A DNA stretch of 64,000 nucleotides from Megaustenia siamemsis (Eukaryota; Mollusca; Gastropoda; Stylommatophora; Ariophantidae), in assembly GCA_032433765.1 (NCBI GenBank), contig JAVIAB010000051.1, positions 82,571,340 through 82,635,339 on the forward strand, given 5' to 3'. A model generated the notes under the pieces. That model was not told where the DNA came from, ran no database searches, and was given only the letters and a program-made list of their open reading frames with translations. Within the stretch, counting starts at the first letter, position 1, and each line of letters opens with the position of its first letter. Positions 45,725 through 55,549 of this stretch are shown piece by piece. Both the position numbers and the translations under genes were made by a program.

Positions 45725-46115
45725 TATCATTTGTCGTTCCTGCGCTGCTCGAACGGTCTGAATTAGTGATTTTCCTTTGTTGTTACATGTCTCTGTCACT
45801 GCATCTATCCATCTTCTTCTGAGTATTCCTCTTGGTCTTTTTCCATGCATTCTCGAGAAGAACGCCCTTGATGGTGATTGGTAAGGATTCATTCTGACCA
45901 GGTGGCCAAACCATTTAAGTTGTTGTTGTTCTATATATTCTTGGCAGGGTTTTGTTCCTAACATTTTTCTTACGGTTTCATTTGGTATACTATCTCTTCT
46001 TGTGTTGTTTGCTACTTTTCTCAAGCATCGCATCTCACATGTATTGATCTTTCTTAACTGTGATTTAGAAAGGGTCCATGTTTGACTTTCATAGCACAAA
46101 GTTGGTATGAAAATG
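45725..46115 (-). mobile_element. LINE-E C-terminal copy
   Basis: Minus frame 46099-45722, open for 125 codons: MCYESQTWTLSKSQLRKINT, WFGHLVRMNPYQSPSRAFFS and RWIDAVTETCNNKGKSLIQT. It has no internal stop, unlike the 28981 copy, and so is the better guide to the family. Confidence 0.92.
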
Positions 46116-46384
46116 CCATACGGAGGAAAGATGTGAGATATCTCAGAGAGGGGTTCACTAAAGACATGTAAAAGGCAAGGTACCGTGTAGTACGGGTGGA
46201 AAGGGTATCACCTTACACGAAAGTTTGATAACTTTTGACACAAGACACAAGAGATAGAGGTGACCAACGGAGTGTCGTCATGTGTTATAACAGTAATGAG
46301 CAGAGAATAGTAAGGTAGCAACATGTGCATGTAAAGGTAGCAACATGTGCATGTACTAATGTACACATACATAAGAGTAAAACA
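46116..46384. other. No supported feature
   Basis: A 19-bp direct repeat (GGTAGCAACATGTGCATGTA) at 46314 and 46334. No gene. Confidence 0.5.
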
Positions 46385-46860
46385 TTAAATAGTTGGGGAG
46401 TAGCCCCAGGAAACCTTTCTGTATGAGTGTGATATATTCGTGTCTCCTGGAGGCAGCGAACTCAATTTAACTAAAAGGCGTTTTTCTAGGGCGAACCGTC
46501 TGCGGTCGCTGGAGTGACACAGGACAATGCCCGTAACGTCATGGTTGCCTTTGTGGTCTGAGAAATTGAGATGGGAGGCCACTGGAGTGCCAGTATTCTG
46601 TGTAACATCCCAAAGATGTTCACAAAATCGATCCACTAAGCGTCTACCGGACTCGTCAATATGTAGCAGCGTTGACATACAATGGCATAAATGATGTTGC
46701 AGGACACATATGTGAAACCATCCTGGATCTTGAACCGTCCTGTGGGGAATACGAGTCGGTGCGTGGCTCATAAGCACAGGTAATACCGTCTCGTTCACGA
46801 GAGACAGTAGCTAAATGTTTGTGGTCGGAGTTCGTTCGTTTGTTTGCGATCACCCTATGA
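46385..46860 (-). pseudogene. Penelope-like element GIY-YIG endonuclease remnant
   Basis: Minus frame reads IDESGRRLVDRFCEHLWDVT, then TPVASHLNFSDHKGNHDVTG and RRRFALEKRLLVKLSSLPPG. This follows the GIY-YIG order: Tyr-containing strand, the Arg-bearing helix GRRLxDRFxEHL, His-rich segment and catalytic Glu (EKRLL). Such domains sit at the C-terminus of Penelope-like retroelements. A frameshift near 46680-46700 separates the first Tyr strand (VNAATYIDESGRR in another frame). No RT domain is seen next to it. Confidence 0.75.
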
Positions 46861-46879
46861 CTAAATGATCACACTTCTT

Positions 46880-47185
46880 CGTCATCAGCCCTTGAAAGAG
46901 CGTTAAGTGGGCGTGTCTGCGTTGTGTTATGGTTTGTAGTAAAACTGCGATATTTGCGTTTTTTGGCTCAGCACATCCGAGTAGGGTACACCATTTTTAA
47001 GTACCGGACTTTCCTCCTCGATCTCTACTTGCTTGGCTGGACTAGAGAGGTTAGTCTGTTTCTGGAGGCACCACGGAGAGGTGGAACAGGGTCTGGATGG
47101 TTCTGGTTCACCGATCCTGACACAAGCTATCAACTGTGGGTCTCTGACAACTTTAAGCTCTGCTGCTGTGAAGCGCCTTTGTTTC
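46880..47185 (+). repeat. REP-H dispersed repeat, long copy
   Basis: From GCCCTTGAAAGAGCGTTAAG through GGTGGAACAGGGTCTGGATG to TGCTGCTGTGAAGCGCCTT. Same order as 30060-30352. Confidence 0.75.
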
Positions 47186-47746
47186 CTTTGGTCGGAGTGA
47201 GGGAGATGACACCAGAATGTCTCTCAAATTCTTGCCACTCTTGAAGGTAACCATAGGGTGTCACGAAAACGTAGACGAGAGGTGGGGTCAGAATGAAGAA
47301 GGGAACGGTAAAGGTTGCGTAGTCTCACAACAGCTAATTTGTGAGGGTGGTAGATGAGGGTGAGTGTGGTTCTGTCAGTAAAAGGGGGGGGGGGGGTCGG
47401 TTAGAAAGAGGCACTGCACGAGATATGGATCGAATCTGGATAAAGCCAATGGCTATAGAAGCCCTACATAAGGTGAGTCAGTTTGAGGAAATCCTGGTCG
47501 TCCAGGCAAATACGACGAAGATGCAACAATAATCGAGACAAACTTTAAGTGAACTGGTCTACTGCCCTCAGTTCACACAAAACTACTCAAGCGCGGCTAT
47601 AGGTATGATGAAAAGTAGGGAATCAACTTGACTGAAAACACTTTGGACACGGAGTTAACGGAGGGTTATCATAATTGAAGAAGACGATGCGGAGAAGTGG
47701 TGTGTGCACTCGTCTGCTTACTAGGTGGTCGGGCTTCAACTACTGA
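47186..47746. other. No gene; poly-G run at 47383-47398
   Basis: No coding or repeat call possible. Confidence 0.4.
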
Positions 47747-47786
47747 AGGGAGGTCAAAAAGTAATGCACACCAATTTTTTTCTCGG
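47747..47786. repeat. mariner left terminal inverted repeat
   Basis: 40 bp, perfect complement of 49040-49079. Confidence 0.97.
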
Positions 47787-47903
47787 CTAATAATAAAGAT
47801 AGGAATATGAAATTTTGCACACTTGGAAAATGACATGTTCCAATTATGTGCACCAAATTGCACAGCATTCTGATAAATATTACGCAATCTATGAACCGTT
47901 AAA

Positions 47904-48975
47904 ATGGAGCTTGTCAACAATGTCCGTTACAAACAGCGAATTGTCATAGAATTTCTGGTTGCGGAAAAAGAAACTGTGGCAAACATTCATAAACGACTGT
48001 GTGCAGTGTACAAATGTTCTGCAGTCGATAGGAGCACAGTTAGTCGCTGGGTTCAGAGAATTAAAGCTGCAGAAAGTGTACGAGTGGAGCTGCATGATTT
48101 ACCGCGTTCTGGACGTGTTGCCTCGGCTACCAGCACAGACATGTTAAACCGGGCTGATGCCATTATTCGTAAGGATAGGCGTATCACTAGTCAGCAATTG
48201 GCATTGCAGCTTACAGTCAGCAAGGGAAGTGCAATCGCGATTTTTAAAACTCTCGGATATTCAAAGATTTGCGCTCGATGGGTTCCTCGGTGCCTAACAA
48301 ATGATCACAGAGTTCAAAGGAAAACATTCTGTTCTGAATTGTTGGAGCGTTTCGGTGTTGAAGGAGAAATGTTTTTGTCAAAAATTGTTACCGGTGACGA
48401 AACGTGGGCACATCATTATGAGCCTGAAACAAAAATGCAGTCAATGGAATGGCATCATCCGCAGTCACCAAAAAGAAAAAAAATTCAAAACATCTCCATC
48501 AGCCGGAAAGGTGATGATCACTGTCTTCTGGGACATTGATGGTGTGATTCTTGTTGATGTAATGACAAGAGGTGAGACAATCAACTCGACAGCTTACATC
48601 AATACACTGACAAAACTCAAAAATCGGTTCCACAGAGTTCGGCCTAATAAGCCATCTGCAGATCTGTTGCTTCAACATGACAATGCACGCCCTCACACAA
48701 GTCTGGTAACACGGGAAGCAATCAACAAATTTGGTTGGACTGTACTGCCCCATCCTCCTTACAGCCCTGATCTGGCTCCCTCAGATTTCCATCTGTTTGG
48801 ACCACTCAAAAAATTCCTGCGTGGGACACACTTTGACAATGATGAGGATGTGATCCGTGCAGTTAAAAAATGGCTACGCGAGCAGGACAAAACTTGGTAC
48901 AAACGAGGCATTCATGACCTAGTTTCGCGTTGGCGTAAGGCAATACGCTTGGACGGAGATTATGTTGACAAATAG
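47904..48975 (+). pseudogene. mariner transposase, DD34D, one frameshift
   Basis: Cut-and-paste transposase. Starts MELVNNVRYKQRIVIEFLVA; N-terminal helix-turn-helix region (about residues 1-110), WVPRCLT linker motif (WVPHEL in the family), then the catalytic triad: Asp in VTGDETWAHH, Asp in LLQHDNARPHT and Asp in YSPDLAPSDFHLF, with exactly 34 residues between the last two. At 48471-48483 an A-rich run holds 13 bases where 12 keep the frame, so the frame moves by +1 after SPKRKK; both halves are otherwise free of stops. Full length would be about 356 residues. The element looks recently active; a sequencing error in the A run is also possible. Confidence 0.95.
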
Positions 48976-49039
48976 GTAGTGTAAAGGGGATGTTCAGCTA
49001 TAATCTGTGAAAATTTCACACATTTTGCCCGAATAGTTT

Positions 49040-49079
49040 CCGAGAAAAAAATTGGTGTGCATTACTTTTTGACCTCCCT
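49040..49079. repeat. mariner right terminal inverted repeat
   Basis: 40 bp, perfect complement of 47747-47786. Confidence 0.97.
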
Positions 49080-49157
49080 ACGTATAAAGGTGATGAATTT
49101 TTAAACAAAAAAAAATTAAGCTTCGGTGTTTACCGCGCTTTTGAAAATGGGTACGGT

Positions 49158-49179
49158 TTGTGTGTGTGTGTATGTGTGT

Positions 49180-49226
<47 letters not shown>
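49158..49226. repeat. (TG)n microsatellite
   Basis: TG dinucleotide run of about 68 bp with a few interruptions. Confidence 0.95.
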
Positions 49227-49227
<1 letters not shown>

Positions 49228-49269
49228 AAAGTAAGGCAGGCCGTCCTGATATTGATCATATAATCCATA

Positions 49270-49735
49270 AATGTGCATGCGTGTATAAGTCATGCGTGTA
49301 TAAGTCATGTGTGTATAAGTCATGCGTGTATAAGTCATGCGTGTATAAGTCATGTGTGTATAAGTCATGCCTGTATAAGTCATGTGTGTATAAGTCATGC
49401 GTGTATAAGTCATGCGTGTATAAGTCATTTGTGTATAAGTCATGGGTGTATAAGTTATGCGTGTATAAGTCATGCGTGTATAAGTCGTGCGTTTATATAA
49501 GTCATGTGTGTATAAGTCATGTGTGTATAAGTCGTGCGTGTATATAAGTCATGTGTGTATAAATCATGTGTGAATAAGTCATGCGTGTATATAAGTCATG
49601 TGTGTATAAGTCATGTGTGTATAAGTCATGCGTATATATAAGTCATGTGTGTATAAGTCATGCGTGTATAAGTCATGTATGTATAAGTCATGTGTGTATA
49701 TAAGTCATGTGTGTAAGTCATGTGTGTACTCGTGA
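49270..49735. repeat. 15-bp minisatellite TAAGTCATGYGTGTA, about 30 units
   Basis: Period 15 for the first ~220 bp, then mixed 15- and 17-bp units (extra TA: GTATATAAGTC). The plus frame reads SCVYK repeats, the minus frame MTYTR or MTYTH repeats. No gene context. Confidence 0.97.
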
Positions 49736-50249
49736 ACATATAGATACTAACAATATATTCCTCATACACCACCAAAATAACAAGTAACCTCCAATGAGTT
49801 TTTATACGATCACTCAAACTAGCAAGGCACATAATGATGGTGTACACTGATTATATTGTCATATGTTTATATACCCTGAAACTAATACGTCAGTAATGCA
49901 ATCGGGAGAAACACACACGCTTTATCGTCATAACTTTCAAGTACATAAAAGACATCAATTTTTTTAAAAATACACATAACTACATTACGCCTTTGAAAAA
50001 CTGACCAAATAAATGTCATGTACAACGGAATAAACAAACATACACAAACGAAAGCTTTGTATTTTCAGCGATTAGGGAAAAGAAAACAAACGGGAGGTTT
50101 TGTTATGAATTCATCGTGTCGTCGTGAAGTTGAATACATCATATCTGAAACATCATTACAGTTTTTGTTATTATCCAAAGTTTATGCAAGGTTGTAAGTT
50201 ATCGTTTAGCAGGGGGAATAATTATTGTATATTCTGCTGACAAGCTAAG
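49736..50249. other. No supported feature
   Basis: Unrecognised AT-rich sequence. Confidence 0.4.
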
Positions 50250-50480
50250 GGGCGAGGAAGGTTGGTCTAAAGGTAAGACATAGTTACCTGGACGAGAAGT
50301 TCCCGAGTTCTATTTCCACACAGGTGGTGGGAAGTTAAAAAAAAAAAATACCGTACTCGTGGTTTCTTCGTGGTTGTACCCTACCCAGGTCTCTGGGTAA
50401 TGAGAGCCGAAGTTTGGCCGTTTCGGAAATGGGTGAGTAAGCTCTGTGCACGTTAAGGAAGATTTGGTAGTCTCATAAAT
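50250..50480 (+). mobile_element. SINE-3 copy
   Basis: Head AGGTTGGTCTAAAGGTAAGA, B-box-like GAGTTCTATTTCC, phrase GTGGTTTCTTCGTGGTTGTA, then the segment TCTCTGGGTAATGAGAGCCG that is tandemly expanded at 53805-54645, then GTGCACGTTAAGGAAGATTT. Confidence 0.82.
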
Positions 50481-50824
50481 CGAAAAGTCCAAAAATGATC
50501 GCTGGCCTGCACAATTTGATAAAAAACAATCTACCCAAAACGTGAAAACTCTCGACCACAAAAATGAGCGTATCTCACAAGTTGAAGAATATGTGCTTGT
50601 ACAGCGAGGGACACCTGAGCATATAGGAAAAAATGATATTCACGAAAAATTCAGTCCCTCGGGATTTCGCTAAAGAAAGAACGCTGGCGTTTGCAGAGCA
50701 ACACAAACAAAAATACGCTTAGGAAAGTCGTCCGGGAGAGAGAGAGAAATAGAGAGAAAGAGAGAAAGAGAGAGAGAGAAAGATTGTAATGTACTGCGTA
50801 TTAAAACAAAGTGTCCTATACAGA
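50481..50824. other. No gene; (GA)n tract at about 50738-50784
   Basis: GAGAGAGAAATAGAGAGAAA-type purine run of about 45 bp. Confidence 0.7.
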
Positions 50825-51451
50825 AAAACAAAGAAAAAGACTTCACCGCACAATAATGATAATGATAAGTGTAAACATATTAAAAGAGGTAAATGCATTT
50901 ATTTAAATACCTGGGAACATTGCTAACCTCAGATGGTAGATGTACCACAGAGGTGAGATGAAGAATGGCTCAGGCAAAAGCAGCTCTCAAAAAAGTGAGG
51001 AATATACTATGCAATCCCATTTTGACAATAAAAACCAGAAAAAGAGTTCTTAAATGTTATATTGAGCCAGTCTTAACATATGGATGTGAATCATGGACAA
51101 TAGGGCAACAAGACAAGAAATTCACTAGATGCTGTAGAGATGTGGTTTTACAGAAGAATGTTGAGAATAGCATGGACAGCTAAGAAGAGTAATGAAAACG
51201 TTCTGAAAGAGGAAAAGCAAAAAGAGAGCTACTTTACAATACTAGGAAGAAACAATCATCATTTTTTTGGCCATGCAATGAGAAGGAAGCAGCTGGAATA
51301 TGTTGTGACAACTGGGAAAATTTGAGGGACGAAGAGATAGAGGGAAGCAAAGAAAAAAGATACCAAACAGCTTAAGAGAATGGCTTGGCAGAAGGTCAAC
51401 TACACAAATGATAAATGTGGAGAGACATGACACCTACGCCAGCAGGCCTGG
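50825..51451 (+). mobile_element. LINE-B copy, interrupted near its 3' end by SINE-1
   Basis: Reads MAQAKAALKKVRNILCNPIL, VLKCYIEPVLTYGCESWTIG and MWFYRRMLRIAWTAKKSNEN with frameshifts. The last bases continue at 51728-51742 (TACTTGATGATAATAA). Confidence 0.9.
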
Positions 51452-51719
51452 TTAAAAAAAGAGAAAAAAGTAAAGTACCCCCGTCACGCCAAGTGGCGCA
51501 TAGGGAATATAGTGTTAGTGACCATACATTTTACATACCTTCGGCACATTATTTGTGAGGTAATGTGGTCGGTATTACGCCCGTGCCGCTTTACTTTCCC
51601 AGAAAAAATCCACTACCGATTTAAGGCTGGGTGAACCGGAAGTCGTCGGTTGGGATCGAACCCTACCTCTTGTCCTTTGTAGTCCAGTCCACTAACGACT
51701 GAGCTATCGCGGCTCCAAG
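51452..51719 (-). mobile_element. SINE-1 inserted in LINE-B
   Basis: Minus-oriented full copy: 3' end TACTTTACTTTTTTC at the left, B box GGTTCGATCCC (complement at 51653-51663), A box TAGCTCAGTCG (complement at 51695-51705). Target duplication AGGCCTGG at 51444-51451 and 51720-51727. Confidence 0.93.
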
Positions 51720-51742
51720 AGGCCTGGTACTTGATGATAATA

Positions 51743-52114
51743 ATCCAATAAAGTGAAAGTATCACACTAAACTTCCTGAAGACAGCAATTCCATAAGGTA
51801 TCACTACTTTTACTATTTTATGCAAGAATAAGTAAAGATTTAATGTGAAGATAATCAATTTTATTTTTAACTTGGGAGCACTGGTATATATGCTACAGAC
51901 TGTGCAACCTTAGACAGCCAGAGAAAAGCAAATTTATCTAAGATAAGCAAACCGGCACATGGTTAAGGACAACCCGATATATAAAATAAACACAAAACAA
52001 TATAAAGCAGAAAAACTAAAAGAGAGGCAAGATAAATTTCGACGTTTCGGTAAAAGCCTTTATCTGGTAGGAAATAACACGATACTAGTCAGAAGCAGAG
52101 CATATATGCCACAA
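51743..52114. other. No supported feature
   Basis: Unrecognised. Confidence 0.4.
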
Positions 52115-52115
52115 G

Positions 52116-52117
<2 letters not shown>

Positions 52118-52173
<56 letters not shown>

Positions 52174-52735
52174 GAGTGCCATCTCCGCAACGAAGGTTGG
52201 CTACCATGAGGCGCCATACTGCTGTCTCTTGCTTTGATAGCGCAGGTTGTCATAGGCTGATTTGTCAATCTTTTGATGTTACTCGTCCATGTTAGTCTTG
52301 GACTGCCTCTGCCTCTTTTACCTTGTATTTTCCCCTCCAAGATTAATTTTAGTAGGCTTTTGTGTCTTTTAACATGGCCCAAAAATCGCATTTGTCTTGT
52401 TTGAATTGTGCATAGTAGTTCTCTTTTCATTTTTAGTTGTTTTAAGACGTCATCGTTTGTTTTCTTTTCCTTCCATCCAATTCTACCTATTCTTCTATAT
52501 ATCCACATTTCAAATGCTTCAATTCTCAGTTCTGTTTTCATGTCTAATATCCATGTTTCTGCACCATATAGGAATATTGAGAAGGCTTAACAATTTGCTA
52601 TTCTTAGTTTTAGCCCTGGTGTTATTTGTTTTAATGTTATTATATCCTTCATGATATTAAAATTACTTTTTGCCATTCCTATTCTTTTGTTTATTTCAGT
52701 TGTACATTTTCCATCACTGGGAAAAAGAGGGGACG
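52118..52735 (-). mobile_element. LINE-A copy with long (ATG)n tail
   Basis: The tail is (ATC)18 as seen on plus, 52118-52173. The minus frame 52541-52089 is open for 150 codons: MKTELRIEAFEMWIYRRIGR, MRFLGHVKRHKSLLKLILEG and TWTSNIKRLTNQPMTTCAIK. It continues 5' to TTCCATCACTGG at 52735, where DGKC coding sequence breaks off. Confidence 0.92.
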
Positions 52736-52859
52736 AAAAATATACATTGATATACTCAGGAAACACAACAGAACATCAAAAGGGGGGGGGGGAGGAATAC
52801 TGATAAAAAGAGAGCTACAAAAATATGCCGCAAGCACAGAGCCATATGGGGGATCTTAG
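52736..52859. other. Short unassigned spacer with G run
   Basis: G run at 52783-52793. Confidence 0.5.
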
Positions 52860-53395
52860 TCGGTCTAGATGTATAGCAAAAGTTGAGAGTAGTAGCAGCA
52901 AGGGCACAGAGAAAAGAAGCAGCAGCAAAAGTCGAAACATAAGAAGACAAAGAAATAGTAGAAGAGGAAGTAGAAAATGAAGAAAACGAAGAATAAAGAG
53001 AAGGAAAAAAAAAGAATGAAAAGAATTAGCAGAAGAGCAAGAGGAAGTGGAAGACAAAGGTGATGATACAATTAATGATAAAAAAAGAAGTTAAAAAAAG
53101 GAAAAGGAAAAGGAGAAGAAGAAAAAGAAGGAAAAGAAAATGGAAAAGAAGAAAAAAAGAAAAAAAGAAACAGGAGAAAAAGCAGCAGAAGAAGAAAATA
53201 GTAATAAGAAAAAGAAGTAGATGAAGGACTAAAGAAAAATAAGTAGATGAAAGAGGACTAAAGAAAAGAAGTAGATGAAAGAGGACTAATGAAAAAGAAG
53301 AAGAATTAAGATTAAGTACATTAAGGAAAAGAAATAGAAGAAAGAATTAAGCAGAAGAAGAAGTCGAGAGGAAGTAAAAGAAGGGTGATTGCAAA
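52860..53395. repeat. Polypurine-biased low-complexity tract
   Basis: Almost only A and G on the plus strand for about 480 bp from 52915 (AAG, AAAG and GAAGAA mixtures), with occasional T. No fixed period. Confidence 0.9.
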
Positions 53396-53679
53396 TACCT
53401 AGACCAGAGTGTCAAGGCACTTGAAGGTAGTTTCACGTGATTCCAATAGTAAGCAGGACGAGGGTTGCTGCAGCTCTCTGGTTACACACATATCCCAACG
53501 GTCCCTTACTACACCTTCATCGACGCAGTCCCGACTTTCCAATATTTGGAGTCTGTGAACTACACCCTCACTAACCATTTTGTTATTCCTCGGTTATTGT
53601 TCTTTTCAAAACGTCAAAGTGGAATAGTAGTAAACACCGAGAACGGAACCGAACATAGAGTGTACCAAGGATTCGATTC

Positions 53680-54720
53680 TGGTGGTCTAGATGTAAGACG
53701 TCAACCTATGCACATGAAGGAACCGATTCGAGTCTCGTCACAGACGGTTGCAATTTTTATCTTCGAATCCGTGGTTTCTTACAGGCTTTAGCTTTGCCTC
53801 CTCCGATCGCTGGGTAATGAGATCTGATGTCTAACCCTCTATGGGTAATGAGATCTGATGTCTAACCATCTATGGGTAATGAGATCTGATGTCTAACCCT
53901 CTATGGGTAATGAGATCTGATGTCTAACCCTCTCTGGACAATGAGATTTGATGTCTAAACCTTCTCTGGGTAATGAGATCTGACGTTTAACCCTCTGTGG
54001 GTGATGAAATCTGATGTCTAACCCTCTCTTGGTGGTGAGATCTGATGTCGAACCCTCTCTGGGTGGTGAGATCTGATGTCAAACCCTCTCTGGTGGTGAG
54101 ATGTCTAACCCTGTCTGGGTGGTGCTATCTGATGTCTAACTCTCTCTGGGTGGTGAGATCTGATGTCAAACCCTCTCAGGGTGGTGAGATCTGATGTCTA
54201 ACCCTCTCTGGGTGGTAAGATCTGACGTCAAACACTCTCTGGGTGGTGAGATCTTATGTCAAATACTCTCTGGATGGTGAGATCATATGTCAAAACCTCT
54301 CTGGGTGGTGAGATCAGATGTCAAACACTCTCTGGGTGGTGAGATCTTATGTCAAAACCTCTCTGGGTGGTGAGATCTGATGTCAAACACTCTCTGGGTG
54401 GTAAGATCTGATGTCAAACACTCTCTCTCTGGGTGATGAGATCTTATGTCAAACACTCTCTGGGAAATGAGATATAATGTCTACCCTATCTCGGTGGTGA
54501 GATATGATGTCTAAACCTCTCAGGGTAATGAGAACCGATGTCAAACCCTCTCTTAGTGGTGAGATCTGATGTCAGCCCTCTCTGGGAAATGAGATATGAT
54601 GTCAAACCTTCTCTGGGTGGTGAGGTCTGATGTCTAACCCTCTCGGATAACAACGGAAAGCAGGAGGTCCCGTATGCGTTATGCGCACGTTAAAGAATAC
54701 TTGGCAATTAAAAAAAAATA
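53680..54720 (+). mobile_element. SINE-3 with internal 31-bp minisatellite expansion
   Basis: Left part: GTGGTCTAGATGTAAGACGT head, B-box-like CCGATTCGAGTCTC and GTGGTTTCTTACAGGCTTTA. Right part: GCGCACGTTAAAGAATACTT. Both match the 50250-50480 copy, in which the interval is a single segment. Confidence 0.82.
53805..54645. repeat. 31-bp minisatellite, about 27 copies
   Basis: Unit near GGGTGGTGAGATCTGATGTC plus AAACCCTCTCT. Copies at the left carry GGGTAATGAG, those in the middle GGGTGGTGAG, so variants are clustered by position. Confidence 0.95.
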
Positions 54721-54924
54721 GATACGGAACGGCAGCTTCCCGGGAAAAAATGATAGCAAAAATTTACATGAAAACGTCAGAAGCATCGACAATAACATAA
54801 AGGAAACGAGAGTACTTCTAAAGTCGGAGAATATCTGCTTGTATGGCGAGGAACAAAGGAGCACACTTCTGCAGGTGTAGCATTGGGATAAAGTGATAGT
54901 GACGCAAAATTAATTCCTTCGATT
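54721..54924. other. No supported feature
   Basis: Short unassigned spacer. Confidence 0.4.
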
Positions 54925-55345
54925 CCGGTCAATATGGTGGATAGGCGGCGGGAACAATTGAAGCCTATGCATGAAAAGTGTTCCTTGTTGCAGTTTCCTC
55001 ATATTCCAAGTCGGGCTTGTTGCAGGAGCTACGTGTACTAAGTTAAGTGCTCTGTGCACACCGTGAGCTGTGTGTCTCATCCGTTTTGATCATGTTTCGA
55101 TATTCCAATTGTTTACGATGAATGATGATATCGTATGACAGGGAACAGTTGACAGTGTTCACTTTCTTCGCGGTTTCGCCTTATGTCTTTTGGCGTGTGC
55201 TGAGACTGCTACGATGGGGACTACAGTTACCTTTCTTTGTCTGGGAGATGAGATATTACTTCGGATGATTACGCTGGCACGGGCGGTTGAGCAATTATTG
55301 ATTTTAATTCATTTGCAGTGATACCGGGGCCTTCCATAACCAAAT
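54925..55345 (-). mobile_element. REP-430 copy, near full length
   Basis: Complement from GATTCCGGTCAATATGGTGG to GATACCGGGGCCTTCCATAA. Confidence 0.9.
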
Positions 55346-55549
55346 AACCAAATTATTCCTTCTAGAATGATATAAAAGAAATGATGATATCAGAAAACAA
55401 GTGTTGAACGTACATCCTTCGACACACATGAAAAGAGAATAGACTGTAAACGGGTCCTAAAGAGTATCATTTCTAGGTATCAATAACTATTGATTTGGCT
55501 TCAGAGCTTGAGTAATACCAGTTGTCAATTAAGTGTTGTCAAATCAAGC

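Larger units (their letters stand above)
47747..49079 (+). mobile_element. mariner-family DNA transposon, complete ends
   Basis: 1333 bp bounded by perfect 40-bp terminal inverted repeats at 47747-47786 and 49040-49079 (start AGGGAGGTCAAAAAGTAATG). The size is standard for mariner. A TA target pair is visible at the right border (49079-49080); the left has AA, so one copy of the duplication seems mutated or the border is offset. The only DNA transposon with intact ends in the window. Confidence 0.97.

Noticed and set aside
47904..48975. Domesticated mariner transposase host gene
   Set aside because: Perfect flanking inverted repeats and a frameshift point to an ordinary transposon copy.
49158..49547. 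Cys/Tyr/Lys repeat protein (SCVYK repeats)
   Set aside because: Translation of the TG microsatellite and 15-bp minisatellite, with equally open frames on the other strand.
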